A stretch of 36,174 nucleotides of DNA from the NCBI GenBank assembly GCA_018240295.1, contig JAFEGB010000345.1, forward strand, positions 1-36,174, written 5' to 3'. Below, one piece after another: positions 1-8,450 of this stretch. A program made the translations under genes and the position numbers. The notes under the pieces are model-generated. The model did not search any database, was not told where the DNA came from, and worked only from the letters and a program-made list of their open reading frames with translations. Within the stretch, counting starts at the first letter, position 1. The number at the start of each line of letters is the position of its first letter. The DNA comes from Pseudomonadota bacterium. GTDB taxonomy: Bacteria; Pseudomonadota; Gammaproteobacteria; Competibacterales; Competibacteraceae.

Positions 1-2364
1 AAGACCCCGGCGCCGCCGCCGCCGCCGCCGGTGCCGACCGAGGTGGCCGAGGGCATGGACGAGATCGTCGTCGAGTTCCTGACCGAGAGTCAGGAGAACC
101 TCGACCGCCTCGACAACGAGTTCGTCGCGCTCGAGGCCGCGCCCGATGACCGCGACACGGTCGCGAGCATCTTCCGCACCATCCACACGATCAAGGGCAC
201 CTGCGGTTTCCTCGGCTTCTCGAAGCTCGAAAAGCTCACGCACGCCGGCGAGAACCTGCTCTCGAAGCTGCGCGACGGTCGCATCCGCCTGAATCAGGAG
301 CGCACGACGGCGCTGCTGAAGATGGTCGATGCCGTGCGCGTGATGCTCGGCTCGATCGGTGCGAGCGGCCACGACGGCAACGAGACCTATCCGGAGCTGA
401 TCGAGCTGCTGACGGCGCTGCAGAGCGACGGCGCGGCCCCGGCGGCGGCCGCGCCGGCTGCGAAGCCGGTGGTGCCGGCCCTCGGCGAGATCCTCGTGCA
501 GCAGGGCGTGGTCGCGCCCGAGCGCGTCGATGCCGCGCTGTCGAAGCAGGATGCCGGCGATCCGCGCCACGTCGGCGAGATTCTCGTGCAGGAGGAGGCC
601 GTGAAGCCGGCGGCGGTGGTCGAGGCGCTGAAGGCGCAGAAGGACGTCGCGAAGGAGGTCAAGGCGCCGGCGGTGGCCGAGACCTCGATCCGCGTCGATG
701 TCGGCCTGCTCGATCACCTGATGAACCTCGTCGGCGAGCTGGTGCTGACCCGCAACCAGGTGCTGCAGTACTCGAAGTCCGCCGACGATTCGCGCTTCGC
801 GGCGACCTCGCAGCGGCTGAACCTGATCACCACCGAGCTGCAGGAAGGCGTCATGAAGACGCGCATGCAGCCGATCAACAACATCTGGAACAAGGTGCCG
901 CGCGTCGTGCGCGACCTCGCGCTCGGCGTCAGCAAGCAGATCCGCGTCGAGATGGTCGGCAAGGAGACCGAACTCGACAAGTCGCTGATCGAGGCGATGA
1001 AGGACCCGCTGACCCACCTCGTGCGCAACTGCGTCGATCACGGCATCGAGGCGCCGGACGTGCGCGTGCAGAAGGGCAAGCCCGCCGAGGGCGTGCTGAC
1101 GCTGCGCGCCTACCACGAGGGCGGGCAGGTCATCGTCGAGATCGCCGATGACGGTGCCGGCATCGATCCGCAGAAGCTCAAGTCCAAGGCGCTGCAGAAG
1201 GGCCTGATCACGGCCGAGCAGGCCGAGGCGATGTCGGCGCGCGAGCTGATCAACCTGATCTTCCTGCCCGGCTTCTCGACCGCCGAGAAGGTCACGAACA
1301 TCTCCGGCCGCGGCGTCGGCATGGACGTGGTCAAGACCAACATCGAGAAGATCAGCGGCAACATCGAGCTGCGCAGCGAGCTTGGTCACGGCACGCTGTT
1401 CAAGATCAACCTGCCGCTGACGCTGGCGATCGTGCCGGCGCTGATCGTGACCTCCGGCGGCCAGCGCTTCGCGATCCCGCAGGGCAGCCTGCAGGAGCTG
1501 ATCCGCCTCGACGCCGCGCAGGGCATCGAGCAGATCCACGGCGCCCACGTCTACCGGCTGCGCGGCAAGCTGCTGCCGCTCGTGTACCTGAACCGCGAAC
1601 TCGGACTCGAAGGTGCGACGCGCAACGCCAACATCGTCGTGCTGCAGTCCGACAAGCGCCGCTTCGGGCTGGTGGTCGACGAGATCAACGACACGCAGGA
1701 AATCGTCGTCAAGCCGCTCTCGAAGCTGCTCAAGGGCCTGACCGTGTTCGCCGGAGCCACGGTCATGGGCGATGGCCGCGTCGTGCTGATCCTCGACATC
1801 CTCGGCCTCGCGCAGCGTGCGCGCATCGTCGGCGAGACGCGCGACCACGGTGCGGCCGAATCCATCGCCAACGGCGACGTGAGCGGCGAGGCGCAGAACA
1901 TGCTGCTGGTGCGCTCGCCCGGCGACGGACGGCTCGCGATCGCGCTGTCGAAGGTCGCGCGCCTGGAGGAATTCCCGCGCAATTCGCTGGAGATGGCCGG
2001 CTCGCAGGAGGTCGTGCAGTACCGCAAGCAGATCCTGCCGCTGGTGCGCCTCGAGGACGTGCTGCCCGAGCGCCGGCGCTTCGACCGCTACGAGGACATG
2101 GCCACGCTCGACGAGAGCGTCGTGCAGGTCGTCGTCTACACGGTCAACGGCCGCAGCCTCGGCCTGGTCGTCGACCAGATCATCGACATCATCGAGGAGA
2201 ACCTCGACCTGACCGGCGATCCTTCGCGCGAGGGCGTGCTCGGCACGACGGTGCTGCAGGGCCGTGTCACCGAGGTCTTCGATGTCGATGGTTTCCTTGA
2301 ACGCATGTTCGCCGCGCTGTTCCCGGCCCGGCCGACTGCCCGCCTGAGCAGCACGGTGTACTGA
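1..2364 (+). CDS. cheA: Chemotaxis histidine kinase CheA, 5' end outside window
   Basis: CheA autophosphorylates on an Hpt histidine and passes phosphate to CheY and CheB. The frame is open from base 1 and begins with a proline run, so the protein probably extends upstream; GTG at 31 and ATG at 55 are in-frame alternatives. Numbering from the GTG: Hpt domain about 8-130 with phospho-acceptor His52 in HTIKG; an Ala/Pro linker; two related segments, LGEILVQQGVV (151-) and VGEILVQEEAV (181-), where a P2 domain would be expected; dimerisation and ATPase domains from about 217 with N-box HLVRNCVDHGIE (329-340), G1 DDGAGID and G2 GRGVGMD; then a CheW-like P5 module and a second CheW-like module to the C-terminus. 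There is no receiver domain. The stop overlaps the cheW start (ATGA). The family call is very safe; the true N-terminus is unknown. Confidence 0.95.
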   Translation, partial: KTPAPPPPPPVPTEVAEGMDEIVVEFLTESQENLDRLDNEFVALEAAPDDRDTVASIFRTIHTIKGTCGFLGFSKLEKLTHAGENLLSKLRDGRIRLNQERTTALLKMVDAVRVMLGSIGASGHDGNETYPELIELLTALQSDGAAPAAAAPAAKPVVPALGEILVQQGVVAPERVDAALSKQDAGDPRHVGEILVQEEAVKPAAVVEALKAQKDVAKEVKAPAVAETSIRVDVGLLDHLMNLVGELVLTRNQVLQYSKSADDSRFAATSQRLNLITTELQEGVMKTRMQPINNIWNKVPRVVRDLALGVSKQIRVEMVGKETELDKSLIEAMKDPLTHLVRNCVDHGIEAPDVRVQKGKPAEGVLTLRAYHEGGQVIVEIADDGAGIDPQKLKSKALQKGLITAEQAEAMSARELINLIFLPGFSTAEKVTNISGRGVGMDVVKTNIEKISGNIELRSELGHGTLFKINLPLTLAIVPALIVTSGGQRFAIPQGSLQELIRLDAAQGIEQIHGAHVYRLRGKLLPLVYLNRELGLEGATRNANIVVLQSDKRRFGLVVDEINDTQEIVVKPLSKLLKGLTVFAGATVMGDGRVVLILDILGLAQRARIVGETRDHGAAESIANGDVSGEAQNMLLVRSPGDGRLAIALSKVARLEEFPRNSLEMAGSQEVVQYRKQILPLVRLEDVLPERRRFDRYEDMATLDESVVQVVVYTVNGRSLGLVVDQIIDIIEENLDLTGDPSREGVLGTTVLQGRVTEVFDVDGFLERMFAALFPARPTARLSSTVY

Positions 2365-2804
2365 TGAGCGACGACGCGCAGTACTGCACCTTCCGCCTCG
2401 GCAGCCTGTTCTTCGGGGTGGAAGTCACGAAGGTCCAGGAAGTCATCCGCTACCAGGAGATGACGCCGATCCCGCTCGCCCAGCGCACGGTCTCGGGCCT
2501 GATCAACCTGCGCGGCCAGATCGTCACGGCGATCGACCTGCGCCGGGTGCTCGAATTCGAGGACCGTCCAGCCGACGAACGGCCGATGAACGTCGTGATC
2601 CGCACCGACGAAGGCGCGGTCAGCCTGCTGGTCGATCGCATCGGCGATGTGATGCACGTCGATTCCGACAGCTTCGAGCGCGTGCCCGACACCGTCACCG
2701 GCGTGGCCCGCGATCTGATCCTCGGTGCCTACAAGCTGCCGGACACGCTGCTGCTGGTGCTCGACACCGACCGCATCGTCGGCAGCGACGACGGCAGCCA
2801 CTGA
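2364..2804 (+). CDS. cheW: Chemotaxis coupling protein CheW
   Basis: A 146-residue single-domain CheW scaffold, the usual length, which would link receptors to CheA at the membrane array. It contains the family core: an early FRLGSLFFGVEV strand, VQEVIRYQEMTPIP, and GLINLRGQIVTAIDLR around residues 47-62, then a second barrel half with VSLLVDRIGDV. The ATG overlaps the last base of the cheA stop (ATGA), so translational coupling with cheA is likely. The next large gene, cheB, starts about 270 bp downstream, an unusually wide gap for this operon. Confidence 0.95.
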   Translation: MSDDAQYCTFRLGSLFFGVEVTKVQEVIRYQEMTPIPLAQRTVSGLINLRGQIVTAIDLRRVLEFEDRPADERPMNVVIRTDEGAVSLLVDRIGDVMHVDSDSFERVPDTVTGVARDLILGAYKLPDTLLLVLDTDRIVGSDDGSH

Positions 2805-2977
2805 AGTTCCGGCCCCCGGTTTCCGGCCGCAGGCAGGCACAAGAATCATGGACAGACCGGCTCGGGTGCGCTTTGCTGCGCGGCCCGGGTCGCTCCGGGT
2901 CTGCGCGGCTGGCGACGGGGCCGGTGGCGACCGAAACCGAACCGCACCGCAGGCGTCGGGCCCCGGAGAGGGCAACG

Positions 2978-3052
2978 ATGGATGAATACGTGCCGAAGCC
3001 ATATCCGGGTGCCATGCCGGGCCCGACCCACGGCCTGCCCGGCCTGACGTGA
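2978..3052 (+). CDS. Possible 24-residue peptide ORF between cheW and cheB
   Basis: An ATG preceded by GGAGAGGGCAACG (plausible ribosome site) opens a 24-codon frame ending in TGA 21 bp before cheB. The product would begin MDEYVPKPYPGAMPG and is Pro/Gly-rich, with no recognisable domain, signal or membrane segment. It fills the otherwise empty cheW-cheB gap. It may be a translated leader that couples cheB translation, a degraded gene remnant or chance. No family is recognised and no function is claimed. Confidence 0.3.
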   Translation: MDEYVPKPYPGAMPGPTHGLPGLT

Positions 3053-3073
3053 CTGCCGCTTCCGGAGCCCGCC

Positions 3074-4246
3074 TTGGACCGCATCCGCATCCTCATCGTC
3101 GATGACGCAGTCGTCGTGCGGCGCATGCTGTCGACGCTGCTCGCCGAAGACCCCGAACTGGAGGTCGTCGGCACGGCCGTCAACGGCGCCGATGCGCTGC
3201 GCAAGATTCCCGATCTGCGGCCGCATCTGCTGATCCTCGATGTCGACATGCCGGAAATGAACGGCCTGGAGACGCTGACCGTGCTCGGGCGCGAGCATCC
3301 GCGGCTGCCGGTGATCATGTTCAGCAACCTGACGCGGCGCGGCGCGCAGACCACGCTCGAAGCGCTGGCCCTGGGCGCCAAGGACTACGTGACCAAGCCC
3401 GAGAGCGTCGGCAGTGCCGGCGAGGCGCTGGAGCAGGTGCGTGCCGCGCTGGTGCCGAAGATCAAGGCGCTGTGCCGGCCCTGGGAGCCGGCACCGGCGG
3501 TGCTGGCCCGGCGCAGCCACGAACCGCCTGCAGCCCGGCAGGCGCCGCCCTCCGCCCCTGCGCCTGCACCGGCCGCTCCGGTTTCCCACGCCGCGCATGC
3601 TTCCGCGCCCCCGCTGCCGTCCCCGGTGCTGGCGCCGATGACCCGTCGCGGCGGCATCGAACTGGTCGTGATCGGCTGTTCGACCGGCGGTCCGAACGCG
3701 CTCGCCACCCTGGTCGCGGCGCTGCCGCGCGGGCTGGCGGTGCCGGTGGTGGTCGTGCAGCACATGCCGCCGGTGTTCACGCGCATGCTGGCCGAGCGGC
3801 TCGATGCGCTGTCGCCGCTGAGCGTGCGCGAGGGCAGCGATGGCGCGCGCATCCAGCCCGGGGAGATCTGGATCGCGCCCGGTGATTTCCACATGACGGT
3901 GCGCCGCTCGGCCGATGGCCTGCATCTGGGGCTCAATCAGGGGGCGCCCGAGAATTCCTGCCGGCCGGCGGTCGACGTGCTGCTGCGCTCGGCGGTGGCC
4001 GCCTGCGGCGCCCGCGTGCTCGGCGTGATCCTGACCGGCATGGGCCACGACGGCCTGGCCTCGTCGATGCGCCTGCGCGAGGCCGGCGGCCAGCTGCTCG
4101 CGCAGGACGAGCGCAGCAGCGTCGTCTGGGGCATGCCGGGCAACGTCGTGCGGGCCGGACTCGCCGATCGCGTGCTGGCGATCGAGGACATCGGCCCGGA
4201 AATCGCCGCCCGTGTGCGCGGCGAAGGCGGCAGGCACGGATGCTGA
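3074..4246 (+). CDS. cheB: CheB receptor-glutamate methylesterase/response regulator
   Basis: CheB demethylates or deamidates receptor glutamates when phosphorylated by CheA, giving adaptation against CheR. The TTG start is chosen because GGAG lies 7 bp upstream and the receiver domain begins immediately (RIRILIVDD). Receiver about 1-125: acidic pair Asp10/Asp11, phospho-acceptor Asp56 in LDVDMPEMNG, Lys108. A long Ala/Pro linker spans about 138-190. Catalytic domain about 195-385: Ser203 (GCSTGGPN), His230 (VQHMPP) and Asp326 (TGMGHDG) form the expected triad. Length 390 is slightly above typical because of the linker. Its end overlaps the cheR start by 7 bp, so the opposing methylation enzymes are probably translationally coupled. 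Confidence 0.95.
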   Translation: MDRIRILIVDDAVVVRRMLSTLLAEDPELEVVGTAVNGADALRKIPDLRPHLLILDVDMPEMNGLETLTVLGREHPRLPVIMFSNLTRRGAQTTLEALALGAKDYVTKPESVGSAGEALEQVRAALVPKIKALCRPWEPAPAVLARRSHEPPAARQAPPSAPAPAPAAPVSHAAHASAPPLPSPVLAPMTRRGGIELVVIGCSTGGPNALATLVAALPRGLAVPVVVVQHMPPVFTRMLAERLDALSPLSVREGSDGARIQPGEIWIAPGDFHMTVRRSADGLHLGLNQGAPENSCRPAVDVLLRSAVAACGARVLGVILTGMGHDGLASSMRLREAGGQLLAQDERSSVVWGMPGNVVRAGLADRVLAIEDIGPEIAARVRGEGGRHGC

Positions 4247-5058
4247 CCGCGACCGATTTCGACTACGTGCGCCGGCTGGTGCTGGAGCGCTCGGCGATCC
4301 TGCTCGAACCGGGCAAGGAATACCTGGTCGAGCTGCGCCTGAAGCCGATCGTGCGCATGCGCGGCCTGCGTGATCTCGGCGAGCTGGTGCAGCTGCTGCG
4401 CACGGACGTGAGCGGCAGCCTGCAGCGCGAGGTCGTCGAGGCGATGACGACCAACGAGACCTCGTTCTTCCGCGACGTGCATCCGTTCGAGACCCTGCGC
4501 CAGTGGGTGCTGCCGGAACTGCTGCGCAACCGCGCCGGCGAGCGTGTGCTCAACATCTGGTGCGGCGCTGCATCGAGCGGGCAGGAGGTCTACTCGATCG
4601 CGATGACGCTGCGCGAACACTTTCCGGAACTGGCGCACTGGCGCGTGTCGATCGTCGCCACCGATCTCTCGCGCGAGATGATCCTGCGCTGTCGCGAGGC
4701 CCGCTACAGCCAGCTCGAGATCAACCGCGGCCTGCCGGCCAACCTGCTCATCAAGTATTTCGAGCGGGCCGACATGGACTGGCGCATCCGCGAGGACGTG
4801 CGCCGCATGATCGACTTCCGCGAGATGAACCTGGCCGGCAACTGGGCCGGCCTGCCGGTCTGTGATCTCGTCTTCCTGCGCAACGTCCTGATCTATTTCG
4901 ACGATGCGACCAAGCGCCAGATTCTCGGCAAGGTCCGCGGACTGATGCGGCCGGGGGGCTACCTGTTCCTCGGCAGTTCCGAGACGACGCTGAATCTGGA
5001 CAGCCGGTTCGAACAGGTGAAGTTCGACCGCACCCTCTGTTACCGCGTGCGAGCCTGA
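4240..5058 (+). CDS. cheR: CheR chemotaxis protein methyltransferase
   Basis: CheR methylates receptor glutamates using S-adenosylmethionine. The 272 residues show the helical N-terminal domain (about 1-75), the TNETSFFRD junction motif (about 71-79), the SAM-binding NIWCGAASSGQEVYS segment (about 105-119), ATDLSREML-like strand ATDLSREMIL, and the late FLRNVLIYFD motif. There is no C-terminal TPR extension. The ATG overlaps the end of cheB, and the next gene follows after 10 bp with a strong AAGGAGA ribosome site. Confidence 0.95.
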   Translation: MLTATDFDYVRRLVLERSAILLEPGKEYLVELRLKPIVRMRGLRDLGELVQLLRTDVSGSLQREVVEAMTTNETSFFRDVHPFETLRQWVLPELLRNRAGERVLNIWCGAASSGQEVYSIAMTLREHFPELAHWRVSIVATDLSREMILRCREARYSQLEINRGLPANLLIKYFERADMDWRIREDVRRMIDFREMNLAGNWAGLPVCDLVFLRNVLIYFDDATKRQILGKVRGLMRPGGYLFLGSSETTLNLDSRFEQVKFDRTLCYRVRA

Positions 5059-5068
5059 AGGAGACCAA

Positions 5069-5512
5069 ATGAACATCGGACCGAATGAAATCGGTGAAAT
5101 CGTGGCCAGCGTCTGGGCAACGATGCTCGGCGGCGAACTGTTCGCGCTGCCCGGCAGCATCGAGCTCGAAGGCGAGCTGATCAGCGGCGAGATCCACATG
5201 CGCGGCGAGGACGGCTTCGAAGGTCTGGTGCGGATCGTCGCCAGCCTGCCGGTGGCGCAGGCGGCCGCCCGAGTCATGTTCACGACCGACACGCCGGACG
5301 ATCGGGACGCCACCGATACCATCGCCGAGCTGATCAACATGATCGGCGGCAACATCAAGTCGCTGATCGCCGAGGACGCCAGGCTGGACCTGCCAAAGGT
5401 CACGCACGGCCAGCCCGACACCAGCGCCGACGCGGCGGCGATCGCCCGCGCCGATGCCGATTTCATCGCGGCCGACCATCCTTTCCGGGTCACGCTGCTG
5501 AGAATGCGATAA
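5069..5512 (+). CDS. cheX: CheX-like CheY-P phosphatase candidate
   Basis: A 147-residue soluble alpha/beta protein of the CheC/CheX/FliY group, whose members dephosphorylate CheY-P. The diagnostic helix is DTIAELINMIGGNIKS, with Asp83, Glu87 and Asn90 matching D-x3-E-x2-N and the Gly pair after Asn as in CheX. The following proline, Pro109, comes after 18 residues rather than the usual 21-22, so the loop is slightly short. An AAGGAGA site stands 6-7 bp before the ATG. With no cheZ in the operon, this and the gene at 6011 are the obvious phosphate-removal candidates. Enzyme activity is inference from motif and context. Confidence 0.8.
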   Translation: MNIGPNEIGEIVASVWATMLGGELFALPGSIELEGELISGEIHMRGEDGFEGLVRIVASLPVAQAAARVMFTTDTPDDRDATDTIAELINMIGGNIKSLIAEDARLDLPKVTHGQPDTSADAAAIARADADFIAADHPFRVTLLRMR

Positions 5513-5622
5513 AATTCCGCGTTCCGGCGGGGGTGTTTCCCGCCATCGGCCGGCTGCCGCGGCACACCCGAGGCCCGGCCGCACCGACCCTACCCGGAAC
5601 CCAACAGCGGAGCATTGATTTC

Positions 5623-5982
5623 ATGAAGATTCTCGTTGCCGACGACAGCAAGGCCATGCGCAGCATCGTCATCCGTACCCTGCGTCAGGCCGGCTACAGC
5701 GGGCACAAGGTCATCGAGGCCGAGAACGGCGCCCAGGCGCTCGAACTGGCCAAGGACGAGGAGCCGGACCTGATCGTTTCCGACTGGAACATGCCGGAAA
5801 TGAACGGTCTCGAATTCCTGAAGGCGCTGCGTGCGGCCGGCATGGACACGCCGTTCGGCTTCGTGACCACCGAGGCGAGCCCCGAGATGCGCGCGCTCGC
5901 CGACGAGAACGGTGCCGCCTTCCTGATCACCAAGCCGTTCACCGCCGAAGACTTCCAGAAGCACTTCGACGAATACCTCTGA
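5623..5982 (+). CDS. cheY: CheY single-domain response regulator
   Basis: A 119-residue stand-alone receiver: acidic pair Asp7/Asp8, phospho-acceptor Asp54 in VSDWNMPEMNG, Thr81/Thr82 switch region, and Lys103 in ITKPF. It is very close to flagellar-type CheY, which carries the signal to the motor switch. Start chosen at MKILVADDSK because the receiver fold begins there; the upstream in-frame extension is low-complexity non-coding sequence. The 110-bp gap before it contains a GGCGGG/CCCGCC stem (5526-5544) and a GATAAAAT box overlapping the cheX stop, so a separate cheY transcript is possible but weakly supported. Confidence 0.95.
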   Translation: MKILVADDSKAMRSIVIRTLRQAGYSGHKVIEAENGAQALELAKDEEPDLIVSDWNMPEMNGLEFLKALRAAGMDTPFGFVTTEASPEMRALADENGAAFLITKPFTAEDFQKHFDEYL

Positions 5983-6010
5983 GCTTTTCCTGCGCCAGCG
6001 AGGACCCGCC

Positions 6011-6478
6011 ATGCTCCGACTGCCCACGCCCGATACCGTCACCCGCCTGCTGTCCGGCCTGCTCGGGGTGAAGGTCGGGGTCGTCGACAACAAGGTCGAC
6101 GACGCCAAGCTGGTCGTCTGCGGCGTGTTCGCGTCGGCCGTCCATCATGAAGCGGCCTTCTGCCTGCTCGACATTCCGTTCGGGGCAGCGGCCGGGGCAG
6201 CGCTGTCGATGATGCCGGCTGACGTGGCCAAGGAATACGTCAAGAAGGGCAAGCTCGACGAGGACATCCGCGACAACTGCGCCGAGGTCCTCAATGTCTG
6301 TTCGCGGCTGTTCACGTCCTCCGACGCGCATCGCGTGACGCTGACGGTCAAGACCTTCCACCCCGAGCCGATTCCGGCCGAGGTCAAGGCGGCGCTGGCG
6401 GGCAGCCAGCGGCTGAACCTGAACCTCAGCGTCGATCGCTACGGTGGCGGCGCGCTGGTGCTGATCATTCCCGGCTGA
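6011..6478 (+). CDS. Divergent CheC/CheX-family protein after cheY
   Basis: A 155-residue protein, last gene of the chemotaxis operon, 28 bp after cheY with GAGGA upstream of the ATG. Overall it resembles no close family by eye, but the helix DNCAEVLNVCSRLF gives Asp88, Glu92 and Asn95, and a proline (Pro118) follows after exactly 22 residues. This matches the phosphatase consensus [DS]-x3-E-x2-N-x22-P of CheC/FliY. N-terminal residues about 20-75 form alternating strands as expected for half of the pseudo-symmetric fold. It is probably a second CheY-P phosphatase or a regulatory paralogue of the CheX-like gene at 5069; the function is inferred. It ends 3 bp from a convergent gene. Confidence 0.65.
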   Translation: MLRLPTPDTVTRLLSGLLGVKVGVVDNKVDDAKLVVCGVFASAVHHEAAFCLLDIPFGAAAGAALSMMPADVAKEYVKKGKLDEDIRDNCAEVLNVCSRLFTSSDAHRVTLTVKTFHPEPIPAEVKAALAGSQRLNLNLSVDRYGGGALVLIIPG

Positions 6479-6481
6479 GCC

Positions 6482-8440
6482 TCACGGCGCGCGGGCTTCG
6501 ATCCTCTCGACCTCGAAACCGTGCGCAGTGCCGCCGAGGCGGCTCTCGTAGATCGCCATGTACTCCCAGACACGCCGCACGTAGGCGCGGGTCTCGGAGT
6601 AGGGGATCGTGTCGATCCAGACATCGGCCGCGAGTTCCGTGCCGGCCGGCAGCCATTCTCCGACCCGGCGCAGGCCGGCGTTGTAGGCGGCTGTCGCCAG
6701 CACGGGATTGCCGCCGAAGCGATCCAGCAGCTGGCGCAGGTAGACGCTGCCGAGGCGGATGTTGACGGCCGGATCGAACAGCTGGCTGTTGTCGCCCAGG
6801 CGGTAGCCGATGCTGGACGCCACGCCGCGGGCGGTATCCGGCAGCAGCTGCATCAGTCCGAGGGCACCGGCACCGGAGCGCGCTTCGGGCAGCAGCGTGC
6901 TCTCGACGCGCGCCACCGCGTACAGCCAGGCCGGTGGCAGCTGCGTGTCCTGCGCGGCGTTCTCGAATTCGCTGCGCCAGGGGGTCGGGAAGCGCAGCAC
7001 CAGATCATCCCAGTCGCCGGCACGCGCAAGCCAGATGATCGCCTGGCCGTACCAGTTCCAGTCGGCGGCGAGCAGCGCAGCGGCGCGCCAGGTGGCGGTG
7101 TCGGCATTGCGCAGCACCGGTTCCCATTCACTGCGCGCCTCGCCCGGGCGTCCGAGCAGGAAGAGTTCCCGGGCACGCTGCACGGCCGGTCGCGCGGCGA
7201 GGCCGCGCAGCGTGGCGACCGGCGGACGCGGCAGCGGTCGCTGCGTCCACGCCGGGGTCGTGCCGATGCGGCGGGCGGCGAGCAGGCCGTAATAGTCGCG
7301 CTCGCCGGCGAGTTCGCGGTACAGGCGCTCGGCCGCGCCGTTCTGGCCGCTGCTTTCGAGCGCCCGTGCCCGCCAGTAGCGCCAGCCTGCCTGTGCGGCC
7401 TGCGCGGCCGGCATGTGTTCGATCGAGCGCAGCACCAGGGGCCAGTCGCCCTGGGCGAGACCGAGGCGCGCGCGCCATTCCCGGGTCGAGTCATCCTCGC
7501 GGCTGCTGCCGAGGGCATCGAGCCGGCGCAGCGCATCGGGGTGGCGGCGCGCGGCGAGCAGCACCGCCAGCCGGCGTTCGAGCGGCAGCAGTTGCTCATC
7601 GGCGATGAGGCCGCGACGGCGGATTTCGTCGAAGGCCGGCGCGGCCTCGGCGCTGTTGCGCTCGATCCAGCGCGCCAGTCCCCAGGTGACGATGCCGGCA
7701 CCGCGGTCACTGCCGGCCATCTGCAGATCCGGAGCCTGCAGGATCAGGGCCGGGTTCTGGTCAACCTGCAGCCAGAGCCGTGCCCAGGCCTGATCGGCCG
7801 GTTCGAGCCAGGTCTGCACCGGACGGGCGGCCGCCGGGTTGCGGGCGCCCATCAAGGCGGCGAAGCGCTGCCAGGCGAGGGCCGGCGTCAGCCCGCCCTG
7901 ACTGGCCCAGGCCTGCACCGGCCGGTCACAGGCGGCCGGCAGCGGCTGTTCGCGCAGCCACAGCGCCTGGAAGTTGTTGAGCGCGACATCGGGGCGGTCG
8001 CGATTCAGCAGGGCCGTGCGGTACAGGCAGTCGAGCTCGGGATCCGGGCCGGGGCGGTAATCGGCGATCACGTCGTCCCAGCGCGACTGCTCGGCCAGCG
8101 CCCGCAGCCAGGCGCCACGCAGGCGGGCGGCGGCCGGCACGTCGGCCCACTGGCTCAGGAACTGGCGGATCTCGGCGCTGGAGGCCGTGGCGAGGTTCTG
8201 GCCGAGTTCCCGGGCACGCAGATAGGGGTAGAGCGGATAGTCGCGCAACTGCGGCGACAGGGTGCGCATGCGCGTGCGATCGCCGGCGGCGAGGGCACGC
8301 TCGGCGTCGAGGTAGCTCTGGCGCTGGGCGGCGAGGGCGGTTTCGCTGAGCGGCGCGGCCGCGGCCGGGTCTGCGGCGATCGGTGCGGTGAGGGCGAGCA
8401 GCAGCGCGACCGGCAGGCCGCGCAGGCGGGTGGGGAACAC
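6482..8440 (-). CDS. slt: Soluble lytic murein transglycosylase (Slt70 type)
   Basis: A periplasmic enzyme cleaving the MurNAc-GlcNAc bond of peptidoglycan with 1,6-anhydro product formation. The 652 residues match Slt70: signal peptide about 1-23, a long helical superhelix (about 30-480), and a C-terminal SLT domain. The catalytic glutamate is Glu513 in ARVESTLLPEARS, followed by GALGLMQLLPDTA and the AAYNAGLRRV motif. GTG start at 8440 lies 10 bp after the stop of the upstream transglycosylase and lacks a clear ribosome site, suggesting coupling. Both genes appear to form one operon running toward, and ending 3 bp from, the chemotaxis operon. Confidence 0.93.
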   Translation of the reverse strand: MFPTRLRGLPVALLLALTAPIAADPAAAAPLSETALAAQRQSYLDAERALAAGDRTRMRTLSPQLRDYPLYPYLRARELGQNLATASSAEIRQFLSQWADVPAAARLRGAWLRALAEQSRWDDVIADYRPGPDPELDCLYRTALLNRDRPDVALNNFQALWLREQPLPAACDRPVQAWASQGGLTPALAWQRFAALMGARNPAAARPVQTWLEPADQAWARLWLQVDQNPALILQAPDLQMAGSDRGAGIVTWGLARWIERNSAEAAPAFDEIRRRGLIADEQLLPLERRLAVLLAARRHPDALRRLDALGSSREDDSTREWRARLGLAQGDWPLVLRSIEHMPAAQAAQAGWRYWRARALESSGQNGAAERLYRELAGERDYYGLLAARRIGTTPAWTQRPLPRPPVATLRGLAARPAVQRARELFLLGRPGEARSEWEPVLRNADTATWRAAALLAADWNWYGQAIIWLARAGDWDDLVLRFPTPWRSEFENAAQDTQLPPAWLYAVARVESTLLPEARSGAGALGLMQLLPDTARGVASSIGYRLGDNSQLFDPAVNIRLGSVYLRQLLDRFGGNPVLATAAYNAGLRRVGEWLPAGTELAADVWIDTIPYSETRAYVRRVWEYMAIYESRLGGTAHGFEVERIEARAP

Positions 8441-8450
8441 GACGGAGGAC

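Noticed and set aside
2846-4237. Long minus-strand ORF (463 codons) opposite cheB
   Set aside because: Low-complexity His/Arg/Ala-rich translation with no family; a GC-rich shadow of cheB, which has full catalytic motifs.
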